Source: an uncultured Pelagibacteraceae bacterium
Lineage (GTDB): Bacteria; Pseudomonadota; Alphaproteobacteria; Pelagibacterales; Pelagibacteraceae
Direction: 5' to 3'
Length of the DNA stretch: 35,411 nucleotides
NCBI GenBank assembly: GCA_902596515.1
Contig: CACJUF010000014.1
Location: 1-35,411 of the forward strand
Both the position numbers and the translations under genes were made by a program. A model generated the notes under the pieces. That model did no database searches. It was not told the origin of the DNA and saw only the letters and a list, made by a program, of their open reading frames with translations. Below, in pieces: positions 1-8,790 of this stretch (positions are counted from its first letter, which is position 1; the number at the start of each line of letters is the position of its first letter).

Positions 1-1191
1 TTTGATTACCATATCGGCTTTCACCATAAATTCTGAACCTTCTTTAATTTCTGGTTTTCGTCTTCCTGATTCATCTGGTTCACCTAATTCAATTTGATTA
101 ACAACTAAATTTTCGATTTTATTTTTTCCCTTAAATTCTTTTGGACTAGAAAGCCAAACAAATTCTACACCCTCTTCCTCAGCATTTGCAACTTCTCTAG
201 CAGATCCAGGCATATTTTCTTTATCTCTTCTATATAAACATTTTACCGACTTTGCTTTTTGTCTTACTGAAGTTCTTACACAATCCATTGCTGTGTCACC
301 GCCACCTATCACGACAACATCTTTTCCCTCAGCGTTTAAAATTCCTTTATCAAATAACTCTACTTTGTCTCCTAGGCCTTTTTTATTTGATGCTGTCAAA
401 AACTCCATTGCAGGAAAAATATTACCTAAATCATTACCAGGTAATTCAACTTCTCTTGGTTTATATACACCCGTCGCAATTAAAATAGCATCATGTTTTT
501 TTCGCAACTGTTCTAGAGTTGCATCTTTACCAACTTCAAAATTTTGAATAAATTTTATCCCACCATCCTTTAACAACTTTGTTCTTCGCTCAACCACATG
601 TTTTTCAAGTTTAAAATTTGGAATTCCATAAATTAATAATCCACCTGCGCGATCATATCGATCATAAACAGTAATTTTATATCCATTTTTCCTTAGCTGC
701 TCAGCGGCTGCCAATCCTGCTGGACCGGCACCAATTATTCCAACGCTTTGGTCTTTTTCATGATTTAAAGAAATTGGTTTAACCCAGCCTTGTTCCCATG
801 CTTTATCATTAATATATTTCTCAACTGAACCAATAGTAACTGTTCCATGTCCTGATTGCTCAATAACGCAGTTACCCTCACACAATCTGTCCTGAGGGCA
901 AATTCTTCCACACACCTCTGGCATATTGTTAGTGCTTTGAGATAATTCGTAGGCTTCTTTTAATCTTCCTTCAGCTGTAAGTTTTAACCAATCTGGAATA
1001 TTGTTGCTTAAGGGACAATGTACTTGGCAAAATGGAACTCCACATTGAGAACATCTGCTTGATTGTTCTTCAGCCTTTTTAGTTACAAACTCGTCATAGA
1101 TCTCATTAAAATCCTCTTTTCTTGTGCCAATCTTTCTTTTAGGTGGAGTTTGTTGACCTATTTTCACAAATTTTAACATTTTATCAGTCAT
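1..1191 (-). CDS. gltD: Glutamate synthase (NADPH) small subunit, 3' end cut by window edge
   Basis: My own reverse-strand translation gives 397 codons with no stop, running off base 1, so the C-terminus is missing. GltD passes electrons from NADPH through FAD and iron-sulfur clusters to GltB, which makes glutamate from glutamine and 2-oxoglutarate in the cytoplasm. The N-terminal cysteine cluster is visible (C47, C50, C55, C59, then CGRICPQ and CEGNC near residue 100), followed by the FAD motif GIIGAGPAGLAAA and the NADPH motif VVIGGGDTAMD. The ATG at 1191 is the first in frame and has no obvious Shine-Dalgarno. It is divergent from uppP across 183 bp that carry a -10-like TATAAT and a perfect inverted repeat. 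gltB is not in the window. Related FAD/NADPH subunits (PreT, AegA type) share this fold, but the length and cysteine pattern fit GltD. Confidence 0.93.
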   Translation of the reverse strand, partial: MTDKMLKFVKIGQQTPPKRKIGTRKEDFNEIYDEFVTKKAEEQSSRCSQCGVPFCQVHCPLSNNIPDWLKLTAEGRLKEAYELSQSTNNMPEVCGRICPQDRLCEGNCVIEQSGHGTVTIGSVEKYINDKAWEQGWVKPISLNHEKDQSVGIIGAGPAGLAAAEQLRKNGYKITVYDRYDRAGGLLIYGIPNFKLEKHVVERRTKLLKDGGIKFIQNFEVGKDATLEQLRKKHDAILIATGVYKPREVELPGNDLGNIFPAMEFLTASNKKGLGDKVELFDKGILNAEGKDVVVIGGGDTAMDCVRTSVRQKAKSVKCLYRRDKENMPGSAREVANAEEEGVEFVWLSSPKEFKGKNKIENLVVNQIELGEPDESGRRKPEIKEGSEFMVKADMVIK

Positions 1192-1213
1192 AGAATCTTT
1201 AAATTTTAGGCAA

Positions 1214-1219
1214 ATTATA
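1214..1219 (-). promoter_or_regulatory. Candidate -10 element for gltD
   Basis: The reverse strand reads TG then a perfect TATAAT, ending 22 nt before the gltD ATG, which would leave a leader of about 16 nt. The -35 region at a 17-18 bp spacing (TACTTT or ATACTT) is weak. This is inferred from consensus only. Confidence 0.45.
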
Positions 1220-1247
1220 CATTGTTTTTACTAATAAAAGTATTATT

Positions 1248-1268
1248 TAGGTCAATAATTATGACCTA
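1248..1268. promoter_or_regulatory. Perfect inverted repeat between gltD and uppP, candidate operator
   Basis: TAGGTCA, 7 bp, then TGACCTA: two perfect 7-bp arms. The repeat lies upstream of the gltD -10-like element and touches the + strand TATAAT at 1267-1272, so a bound dimer could affect both divergent genes. There is no T-tract, so it is not an obvious terminator. I do not recognise the regulator; it does not fit the NtrC consensus. Confidence 0.4.
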
Positions 1269-1272
1269 TAAT
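1267..1272 (+). promoter_or_regulatory. Candidate -10 element for uppP
   Basis: Perfect TATAAT on the + strand, about 100 nt before the uppP ATG. The -35 position (TATTTA) is poor. The leader from here to 1374 is A/T-rich and shows no riboswitch fold that I recognise. Confidence 0.3.
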
Positions 1273-1374
1273 AAACGCTATTTAGCATAAAATGTAAGAA
1301 ATTTATTTTTTGCATACCTATTATGATTAAATCGAATTGTTTAAAATGAATATTTTTTAAGTTACGACATCTTT

Positions 1375-2154
1375 ATGCTTCAAGATTTTATAGAAATACT
1401 AATTCTTTCTGCGGTCCAAGGAATTTCTGAATTTTTACCTATTAGCTCTTCGGCCCATCTGATCTTAATATCAAATTTTTATGATTTTAGCTCAAGCTCT
1501 TTATTCATTGATATTGGTCTGCACTTGGGTTCTTTATTTGCAATAATCTATTACTTTAAAAAAGATTTACTAAATTTAAGAAACAATCAAAAACTATTGG
1601 TTTTAGTTTTAGTTGGATCAATACCTCTTATAATTTTTGGATATATAATATATTCGATCGAAATAATTAATCTTTTAAGAAATATAGAAATTATTGCATG
1701 GACAACTCTATTTTTTGGTTTAGTCCTATTTTTATCAGATAAAAGAGATACTAGTCAAAATATATCAACCAACTTAAATATAAAATCAATATTATTCATA
1801 GGTTTATTTCAAATTTTAGCACTCATACCTGGTGTGAGTAGAGCAGGAATAACTTTGACAGCAGCTCGATTTCTAGAATTTAATAGAGTTGACTCAAGCA
1901 AAATCGCCTTTTTATTATCTATACCTGCGTTAGCAGGGGCAAGTTTTTTAGGTCTTCAAGATGCTGTACAACAGTCTACTGAATTTAATTATTTATTATT
2001 AATTGCAGTTACTCTTTCTTTTATTTTCTCATTTATCACAGTCAAATATTTTATAAGATATGTAAGAAATTTTTCTTTAACCATATTCGTAATTTATAGA
2101 ATTATTATTGCTTTAGTTTTATTATTGATAATTTATTTTCCTCATCAAGGGTAA
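1375..2154 (+). CDS. uppP: Undecaprenyl-diphosphate phosphatase (UppP/BacA)
   Basis: 259 aa, slightly shorter than E. coli BacA. This integral membrane enzyme removes a phosphate from undecaprenyl diphosphate to recycle the lipid carrier for peptidoglycan and other envelope glycans. Both family signatures are present: a Glu-rich loop near residues 15-28 (QGISEFLPISSSAHL) and the second loop PGVSRAGITLTAARF near 152-166. Hydrophobic segments cover most of the chain, as expected for a protein with about eight helices. The ATG at 1375 places the conserved motif at the usual distance from the N-terminus; no clear Shine-Dalgarno precedes it. Its 3' end overlaps the convergent DMT transporter gene by 33 bp. 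Confidence 0.95.
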   Translation: MLQDFIEILILSAVQGISEFLPISSSAHLILISNFYDFSSSSLFIDIGLHLGSLFAIIYYFKKDLLNLRNNQKLLVLVLVGSIPLIIFGYIIYSIEIINLLRNIEIIAWTTLFFGLVLFLSDKRDTSQNISTNLNIKSILFIGLFQILALIPGVSRAGITLTAARFLEFNRVDSSKIAFLLSIPALAGASFLGLQDAVQQSTEFNYLLLIAVTLSFIFSFITVKYFIRYVRNFSLTIFVIYRIIIALVLLLIIYFPHQG

Positions 2155-3030
2155 TAATTGAGAAATTAAAACACCACACAATATGAACAAGCACCCTAAT
2201 ATATTATTAAAATCTAAAATTTGACTTAATAAAACCCATGCTGCGATAGTTGCAAATACACCTTCTAATGAAAAAATTATGGCTGCTGGTGCAGGTGTTA
2301 TGTTTTTTTGAGCGTAAATTTGTAAAACGAATGCAAAACCACCTGATAAAATTCCTGCATAAAGTATAGAGTCTATCTCGTTGAGAATATTTTCAATTAT
2401 AAATTCTTCATAAATCAAACCAATAATTAAAGAAAATAAAGCCACTAATAAAGTTTGGATTGCACCTAATGTTAAAGGTAAGTTATATGTTTTAACAATC
2501 ATTCCAGTAAATATGATGTGAGTGCTCCAGAATAATGCTCCAAGAATGACCAATGTGTCTCCAAGTCTAACTGTAGCATCATAAAAATTGGTTAAAAGAT
2601 ATCCGCCAATTAAACATAAAATAACTGAGGGCCATACACTCCAATGCAATGAGTCTCTCTTAAATATAAAAATAATAATTGGTACCATCGGAACATAAAA
2701 AATCGTAAAGAAAGCAGCATTAGCTACATCTGTGTAAAGCAGAGCTACTTGCTGCAATGCCGATCCTAAAAATAATGATAATCCTATTAAAAAAGATAGA
2801 ATAGCAAAATATCTAAAACCAATTTTAAATTCTAATTTAAATTTTTTAGTCTCAAATAATAATGCTAAAGGTAGAATTGCCAAAAAACCTACAAAAAATC
2901 TTACTGCATTAAATGTAAACGGACCAATATCATCCATGCCAGTGTCTTGAGCAATAAATGTAGTTCCCCAAATAAATGTACACAGCAAAGCACTTAACAA
3001 TGAAACGCTTTTAGACATAATTTTTATCAA
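2122..3030 (-). CDS. DMT-superfamily (EamA) metabolite exporter
   Basis: 302 aa and mostly hydrophobic, with about ten predicted membrane helices arranged as two EamA repeats. The first repeat begins with ALLCTFIWGTTFIAQDTG and the second with LVILGALFWSTHIIFTG; the (F/L)WS/G-T pattern at repeat starts is typical of the family. EamA proteins usually export amino acids, nucleotides or other small metabolites; the substrate here cannot be read from sequence. The gene overlaps the aceF stop by 4 nt (ATGA), so it is very probably translated with the pyruvate dehydrogenase genes. Met5 is an alternative start that would remove the overlap. The short basic tail MRKINYQ lies inside the convergent overlap with uppP. 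Confidence 0.9.
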   Translation of the reverse strand: MIKIMSKSVSLLSALLCTFIWGTTFIAQDTGMDDIGPFTFNAVRFFVGFLAILPLALLFETKKFKLEFKIGFRYFAILSFLIGLSLFLGSALQQVALLYTDVANAAFFTIFYVPMVPIIIFIFKRDSLHWSVWPSVILCLIGGYLLTNFYDATVRLGDTLVILGALFWSTHIIFTGMIVKTYNLPLTLGAIQTLLVALFSLIIGLIYEEFIIENILNEIDSILYAGILSGGFAFVLQIYAQKNITPAPAAIIFSLEGVFATIAAWVLLSQILDFNNILGCLFILCGVLISQLLPLMRKINYQ

Positions 3031-4292
3031 ACGGCTAACTTATAAGCAAAATTTTTACCAAGATTTTCTTTTAAATCATTATTAAATCGAGCTGCCTCCG
3101 CACCATCAATAATTCTATGATCATAAGATAGTGAAAGTGGCAACATAGTGCGCGTTACAAATTTTCCATCCATGAATACTTGTTTTTTTTCTGCTCTTCC
3201 TACTCCTAAAATAGCAACTTCAGGATAATTTATAATTGGAGTAAAAAAAGATCCCCCGATTCCCCCTAGGCTTGTTATCGTCATAGAACCTCCAAATAAC
3301 TCTTTTTTATCAATTTTAAGATCTCTACATTGCTGACTGATTTTTTTTAATTCTGTGCTTATTAAAGAAATATTTTTATTATCTGCATTTCTTAATTTAG
3401 GAACCATCAAACCATGTGGTGTATCCACTGCTATGCCAACATGATAATACTTTTTAACAGTCATTTTACCGTTTTCAATTTGATCGATTGAGGTATTAAA
3501 ATTTGGAAATTTTTTTAATGATGTTGTTAATGCTTTTACGATGAAAGCTAATGGTGTAATTTTTTTTTTTTTACCAGTATATACGTCTGTAAGAGAAGTT
3601 CTAAATTCCTCTAATTCGGTTATATCAGCTTCATCATGATTGGTTACGTGAGGAATTTTTGTCCAAGAGTTCATTAAATATTTAGACGATAACTTTTTCA
3701 CTCTGGGAATGTCTTTAATATCTACTTCTCCAAAATCTGAATGGGAATACTCTAGTTCAATTTTTTTTTCAGTTGTATTTTGATCTTTGAAACTTTTATC
3801 AGATTTAGTTGCAACAAATAACTTTACATCACTCTCGGTAACCCTACCTTGTCTTTCACTACCTGGGACTTTGTTGATATTAACTCCAAGTTCTCTTGCA
3901 AATTTTCTAACTTTTGGTGAGGCAGAAGCTTTTGTAGAAAAATCTTTAACTATTATATTTTCAGACTCATTGGTTTTTTTTACATCATTTTTTTTGTTTT
4001 CTTTTAGTAATTGACTTTTTGGTAATTCTTGAGCACTTGTATCTTTTATTTCTTTCTCACTCTCAATTTCAATAATTTTATCACCTTCCGATACCTTGTC
4101 TCCAATTTTAACATTCAAAGAAATTATGGTTCCATCATCAGAAGATGGTATTTCAACACTCGATTTATCGCTTTCTATAGTTATCAGTGGATCATTCTTT
4201 TTTATTTTTTGACCTTTTTTAATTAAAACTTCGATGACTTCCACATCTTTGAATTCACCAATATTTGGAACTTTTATATCTTTCTTTGACAT
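3027..4292 (-). CDS. aceF: Pyruvate dehydrogenase E2, dihydrolipoamide acetyltransferase
   Basis: 421 aa. E2 accepts the acetyl group from E1 on its lipoyl arm and transfers it to CoA, and forms the core of the complex. Domains in order: one lipoyl domain at residues 1-76 with the lipoylated Lys43 in ESDKSSVEIP; a Lys/Glu-rich linker; a peripheral-subunit-binding domain around 123-160 (ASPKVRKFARELGV); and the catalytic domain to the end, with the active-site motif SYDHRIIDGAEAARF. Having one lipoyl domain is fewer than the three of E. coli AceF. The ATG shares one base with the aceE stop (TAATG). No lipoamide dehydrogenase gene is adjacent. A 2-oxoglutarate E2 is excluded by the neighbouring homodimeric pyruvate-type E1. 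Confidence 0.95.
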   Translation of the reverse strand: MSKKDIKVPNIGEFKDVEVIEVLIKKGQKIKKNDPLITIESDKSSVEIPSSDDGTIISLNVKIGDKVSEGDKIIEIESEKEIKDTSAQELPKSQLLKENKKNDVKKTNESENIIVKDFSTKASASPKVRKFARELGVNINKVPGSERQGRVTESDVKLFVATKSDKSFKDQNTTEKKIELEYSHSDFGEVDIKDIPRVKKLSSKYLMNSWTKIPHVTNHDEADITELEEFRTSLTDVYTGKKKKITPLAFIVKALTTSLKKFPNFNTSIDQIENGKMTVKKYYHVGIAVDTPHGLMVPKLRNADNKNISLISTELKKISQQCRDLKIDKKELFGGSMTITSLGGIGGSFFTPIINYPEVAILGVGRAEKKQVFMDGKFVTRTMLPLSLSYDHRIIDGAEAARFNNDLKENLGKNFAYKLAV

Positions 4293-7200
4293 TATAATTT
4301 TGTCGGCATTGGTTTATCTTTATCAATTTGATACTTCTTAATTGCCTCTTGAGCATATTTAGATGCAATTAACTGTTCTTTAGCTAAAACACTTAGTCCA
4401 TATGCAACGACATGTTCTTTATCAACCTCAAAGAACTTCCTCAAATTTTTTCTGGTATCACTTCGACCAAATCCATCTGTTCCTAACGAATAAAAGCTCT
4501 TGTTAATATAAGGTCTAATTTGGTCTGAATTCATCCTCATATAATCTGATGCAGCCAAAATTGGACCTTCGGTTTTGCCTAAACAGTTTTCAACATATGA
4601 TTTTTTTGGTTCTTTTTCAGGATTTAATAAATTATACCTTTCAACATCTAAGCCATCTCTTCTTAATTCATTAAAACTAGTTACGCTCCAAACTTCACTA
4701 TCAATTTGATATTCCTTTTGCAGAATCTCAGCACCAGCTATCATTTCTCTTAAAATTGTGCCTGATCCTAGAAATTGAATTTTGGTTTTTTTATATTTGT
4801 TAAATTCTTTAATTTTATACATTCCTTTTAAAATGCCTTCTTCACATGATTTTTCAGTTGGCATAGCAGGATGAGGATAATTTTCGTTCATTGTTGTAAT
4901 GTAATAAAAAATATTTTCTTTCCTCTCATGCATTCTTTTCAATCCTTCTCTAAAGATTGTTGCTAGTTCATAATGAAATGTTGGATCATAAGACTTACAG
5001 TTTGGAATAGTTGATGCCATTAAATGACTATGTCCATCTTGGTGCTGTAAACCTTCTCCCGCTAATGTTGTTCTCCCAGCAGTAGCACCAATTAAAAACC
5101 CTCTTGATTGACTGTCTGCTCCTGCCCAAGCAAAATCACCTATTCTTTGAAAACCAAACATTGAGTAAAAAAGATAGATAGGGATCATTTCAATATCATG
5201 ATTTGTGTATGAAGTGCCTGCAGCAATCCATGAAGACATTGCACCTGCCTCATTAATTCCTTCCTCCAAAACTTGTCCGCTTTTTTCTTCTCTATATGAA
5301 CTTAATTGTGCTGAGTCCTCAGGTTCATATTTTTGTCCCTCGTGAGCATAAATACCAATTTTTTGAAAAAAACCCTCCATACCAAATGTTCTCGCCTCAT
5401 CAGGAATGATTGGTACTAATCTTGAGGCAACATTTTTATCTCTCAGAAGATTAGTGAGCATTCTTACTAATGCCATCGTAGTCGACATTTCTTTTTTACC
5501 TGTTGACTCTTTCATATTGTCAAAAATGTTTTTTGGAGGTGCTTTAATGGGTTTTGCATAAGTGGTTCTCTCTGGGATAAATCCTCCTAATTGAAGTCTT
5601 CTTTCTTTGATATATTTTATTTCAGGTGAATTTTGGTCTGGCTTATAATACTCAATATTTTGTACCTGTTTATCAGTTAAAGGAACATCAAACCTGTCTC
5701 TGTAATACATCAAATCGTCTATATCTAATTTTTTAGTTTGATGTGTAGTATTTACACTCTCACCACTTTTGCCCATCCCATATCCCTTTATAGTCTTAGC
5801 AATCACTACTGTTGGGCTTCCAATATTCTTTGAGGCTTTATCATAAGCTGCAAAAACTTTGTGAGGATCATGTCCGCCTCTATTCAATCTCCATATATCT
5901 TTGTCTGAAAGGCTTGAGATTAACTCTTTAGTCTCAGGATATTTGCCAAAAAACTTTTCTCGCACATAAGCTCCATCTCTTGCTTTCATGGCTTGATATT
6001 CTCCATCGACAGTTTCATTCATAACTTTAATTAAATGGCCAGTTTTATCGTTAGCTAATAACGGATCCCAATAAGAACCCCAAATTACTTTGATAACATT
6101 CCATCCAGCTCCTCTAAAAATCCCCTCTAGTTCTTGTATGATTTTTCCATTGCCCCTTACAGGCCCGTCCAATCTTTGAAGGTTACAATTGATCACAAAT
6201 ATTAGGTTATCTAATTTTTCTCTAGCTGCTAAACCAATTGCTCCTAAAGACTCTGGTTCATCCATTTCCCCATCTCCTAAGAAAGCCCACACTTTTCGTC
6301 CTTCATCTTTAATAAGACCCCTGTTAATCAAATATTTCATATATCTTGCTTGATAAATAGCTAACATTGGCCCTAAACCCATTGAAACTGTAGGAAATTG
6401 CCAAAAGTTTGGCATCAGCCAAGGATGTGGGTAAGATGATAAACCTCCTGGATTAACTTCTTGTCTAAAACGATCTAATTGTTTTTCATTAAGTCTTCCC
6501 TCAAGAAATGCTCTTGCGTACATACCTGGAGCACTATGTCCTTGAAAATAAATTAAGTCTCCTCCAAATTTATTGTTTTTTGCTCTCCAAAAATGATTCA
6601 TTCCTACATCATAAAGCGTAGCTGCAGATGCAAATGTTCCAATATGTCCTCCAAGTTCAGGAAATTTTTTATTTGCGCGAACTACCATTGCTGCGGAATT
6701 CCATCTTATCAATGACCGAATTCTTCTCTCAATATTTTGATCACCATTTGATTTTTTCTCCTCATTTACTGGAATTGTATTTATATAAGGTGTGTTTTGT
6801 GTGTAGGGAATATTTGCACCCTCCATATAAGCTTTATTAATTAATTCCTTTATTAAATAATGGGCTCTTTGATTTCCATCTTTTTCAATTACTGCAGTGA
6901 GTGATTCTAACCATTCATTAGTTTCTAATGGATCAATATCGCTTTCATTAACTACTTGAATTATTTCTGGTTTTTTTCTCTCAATATTATTTGTATAAAT
7001 AATTTGCTCTTGTTTTTTTTCTAATGATTTTTCTGCTTCTTTAATTAAATTTTCAGTGTCTTTTGGAATAGTTTTTTTTGTAGAGTGTTCTTTATTTGAC
7101 TCTAAAATACTCAAAATTAAATCACCTTTTGAAACTTTATCACCTACTTTAACTTTTATTGTCTCAATTATGCCTGATAAAGTTGAAGGTATTTCCACAC

Positions 7201-7330
7201 TTGATTTATCACTTTCAATAGTGACTACTGGATCATTTTTGGCAATTTTTTGGCCTTCTTTGACAAGCAATTCTATGACCTCTACATTTTCAAAGTCACC
7301 TATATCAGGAACTAATAGTTTTTCGCTCAT
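4292..7330 (-). CDS. aceE: Pyruvate dehydrogenase E1, homodimeric type, with fused N-terminal lipoyl domain
   Basis: 1012 aa, over 100 residues longer than the 887-aa E. coli AceE. E1 decarboxylates pyruvate with thiamine diphosphate and reductively acetylates the E2 lipoyl group. The extra length is an N-terminal lipoyl domain (residues 1-78, candidate lipoylated Lys42 in ESDKSSVEIP), followed by a charged linker to about residue 130 and then a complete E1. The thiamine-diphosphate site is clear: FLGDGEMDEPESLGAIGLA followed by FVINCNLQRLDGPVRGN. The reading frame is continuous through the junction, so this is not two genes joined by an error visible here. The lipoyl domain closely resembles that of AceF. 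The operon is aceE, aceF, DMT exporter. Confidence 0.95.
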   Translation of the reverse strand: MSEKLLVPDIGDFENVEVIELLVKEGQKIAKNDPVVTIESDKSSVEIPSTLSGIIETIKVKVGDKVSKGDLILSILESNKEHSTKKTIPKDTENLIKEAEKSLEKKQEQIIYTNNIERKKPEIIQVVNESDIDPLETNEWLESLTAVIEKDGNQRAHYLIKELINKAYMEGANIPYTQNTPYINTIPVNEEKKSNGDQNIERRIRSLIRWNSAAMVVRANKKFPELGGHIGTFASAATLYDVGMNHFWRAKNNKFGGDLIYFQGHSAPGMYARAFLEGRLNEKQLDRFRQEVNPGGLSSYPHPWLMPNFWQFPTVSMGLGPMLAIYQARYMKYLINRGLIKDEGRKVWAFLGDGEMDEPESLGAIGLAAREKLDNLIFVINCNLQRLDGPVRGNGKIIQELEGIFRGAGWNVIKVIWGSYWDPLLANDKTGHLIKVMNETVDGEYQAMKARDGAYVREKFFGKYPETKELISSLSDKDIWRLNRGGHDPHKVFAAYDKASKNIGSPTVVIAKTIKGYGMGKSGESVNTTHQTKKLDIDDLMYYRDRFDVPLTDKQVQNIEYYKPDQNSPEIKYIKERRLQLGGFIPERTTYAKPIKAPPKNIFDNMKESTGKKEMSTTMALVRMLTNLLRDKNVASRLVPIIPDEARTFGMEGFFQKIGIYAHEGQKYEPEDSAQLSSYREEKSGQVLEEGINEAGAMSSWIAAGTSYTNHDIEMIPIYLFYSMFGFQRIGDFAWAGADSQSRGFLIGATAGRTTLAGEGLQHQDGHSHLMASTIPNCKSYDPTFHYELATIFREGLKRMHERKENIFYYITTMNENYPHPAMPTEKSCEEGILKGMYKIKEFNKYKKTKIQFLGSGTILREMIAGAEILQKEYQIDSEVWSVTSFNELRRDGLDVERYNLLNPEKEPKKSYVENCLGKTEGPILAASDYMRMNSDQIRPYINKSFYSLGTDGFGRSDTRKNLRKFFEVDKEHVVAYGLSVLAKEQLIASKYAQEAIKKYQIDKDKPMPTKL

Positions 7331-7411
7331 TTAATATTTAGATCTTATACACTATATAATTTTACTTAATTGCTAATTTTAACACATTCTGCTCAATTTT
7401 TTGACACTCTT

Positions 7412-7546
7412 ATGAAGTATTCTTTAAAAATGATTAAAAAGTTATTAAATACACTCTTGCAACCAAAAGAAAGCACTTACATTGATGCTAAAATTTGGAT
7501 ACAAAAAATTCTACTTGAAGAGAAATTTAAAAAAATTAATTCTTAA
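7412..7546 (+). CDS. Possible 44-aa basic small protein between aceE and the thiolase gene
   Basis: Read directly: ATG at 7412, stop TAA at 7544-7546, 44 codons. The product starts MKYSLKMIKKLLNTLL, has a central PKESTYIDAKIWIQ and ends EKFKKINS; it is Lys-rich with no signal peptide. I recognise no family. A second in-frame ATG at 7430 would give 38 aa. In favour: its stop and the stop of the convergent thiolase gene share one TTAA (7543-7546), as two well-supported gene pairs in this window also do. Against: it is short and has no Shine-Dalgarno. Function unknown. Confidence 0.35.
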   Translation: MKYSLKMIKKLLNTLLQPKESTYIDAKIWIQKILLEEKFKKINS

Positions 7547-8718
7547 ATTCTCTCAACACATATAGCTATGCCCATTCCACCACCTATACATAGTGTAGCG
7601 CAACCTTTATTCTTTTTCTGTTTTATCATTTCGTGAATGAGAGTGACTAATATTCTGGCACCTGATGCTCCTATAGGATGACCTAAAGCTATAGCTCCTC
7701 CATTAACATTAACTTTATTCTCATCAATATTTAACTCACGTATTACCGCAATGCTTTGAGCGGCAAAAGCTTCATTAATTTCAAAAAGATCTATATCATT
7801 TAAATTCCATTTTGCTTTTTTAACTGCTTCACGCACAGCCTCAATTGGTCCAAGACCCATAAGAGTTGGGTCAACTCCAACTGCGGCCCATGAGATTATT
7901 TTTACTAAAGGTTGAATTGATCTTTTTTTTGCCTCTTCAAAGGTTGTTAATAATAAAGCAGCAGCACCATCATTAATACCTGATGAGTTTCCAGGTGTAA
8001 CGGTCCCATCTTTTAAAAACACTGCTTTTAGCTTGCCTAAATCTGATTTATTAAGATCTTTTCTTGGATGTTCATCTTTCTCAAGATTGATACCAGATTG
8101 ATTTATTTTAATTAGTTCTTCCTTAAATCTATTAGTATTAATTGCAGTTTCCGTTTTTTTTTGAGAATTTAATGCAAAGTCATCTTGTTCAACTCGTGAA
8201 ATATTAAATTTCTTTGCAACATTTTCAGCAGTTACACCCATATGGTAATTATTAAATGCATCTATCAATCCGTCATTTATCATTGTATCTATCAAATGTT
8301 CTTCTAAAATTTTTTTACTATCCCGGTAAAAAATTGAATGTGGGGCTAATGACATGTTTTCTTGCCCACCAGAAATTACGTTTTTTACCTCTCCTAATTT
8401 AATTGATTGATAACCTGAGATTACGGCTCTAAGTCCAGAGCCACAAACTTGATTTACTATATGGGCTGGTTTAGAAATATTTATACCTGCATTTATTGCA
8501 GCCTGTCTTGCAGGATTTTGGCCTCCACCAGCTGTGAGTACTTGGCCCATAATTACTTCATCAATATCATCCTTATCTAATTTACTTTTTCTTAAAATTT
8601 CCCTAATAACAATTGATCCCAACTTATCAGCACTTAATTCTTTAAGAGACCCTTTATAAGCTCCAATTGGAGTTCTAATAGCCTCTACAATTACAACTTC
8701 ATTCATTGAATTATTCAT
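7543..8718 (-). CDS. Acetyl-CoA acetyltransferase (thiolase)
   Basis: 391 aa, normal length for biosynthetic/degradative thiolases. It condenses two acetyl-CoA to acetoacetyl-CoA, or runs in reverse. The nucleophilic Cys92 lies in NQVCGSGLRAVISG, His347 in ALGHPIGASGARIL and the acid/base Cys377 in CIGGGMGIAI. Other signatures include VEAIRTPIGAYKG near the start and NEAFAAQSIAV. The start could be Met1 or Met5; both precede the conserved VEAIRTP motif and neither has a Shine-Dalgarno. No PHB synthase or reductase is adjacent, so the physiological direction (ketone-body, fatty-acid or PHB-type use) cannot be decided; phaA/atoB naming is therefore left open. It is transcribed toward aceE on the same strand but separated by about 210 bp. 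Confidence 0.93.
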   Translation of the reverse strand: MNNSMNEVVIVEAIRTPIGAYKGSLKELSADKLGSIVIREILRKSKLDKDDIDEVIMGQVLTAGGGQNPARQAAINAGINISKPAHIVNQVCGSGLRAVISGYQSIKLGEVKNVISGGQENMSLAPHSIFYRDSKKILEEHLIDTMINDGLIDAFNNYHMGVTAENVAKKFNISRVEQDDFALNSQKKTETAINTNRFKEELIKINQSGINLEKDEHPRKDLNKSDLGKLKAVFLKDGTVTPGNSSGINDGAAALLLTTFEEAKKRSIQPLVKIISWAAVGVDPTLMGLGPIEAVREAVKKAKWNLNDIDLFEINEAFAAQSIAVIRELNIDENKVNVNGGAIALGHPIGASGARILVTLIHEMIKQKKNKGCATLCIGGGMGIAICVERI

Positions 8719-8790
8719 AAAAATTTAAATTTGTCTTAGCGTTAAAATACACTAAAAAATGATATAGAATAATAAATAAAATTTAAAAAT

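Noticed and set aside
252..547. Two + strand ORFs of 78 and 84 aa
   Set aside because: Both lie antisense within gltD, whose reverse-strand reading shows clear FAD/NADPH motifs; composition is typical of shadow ORFs.
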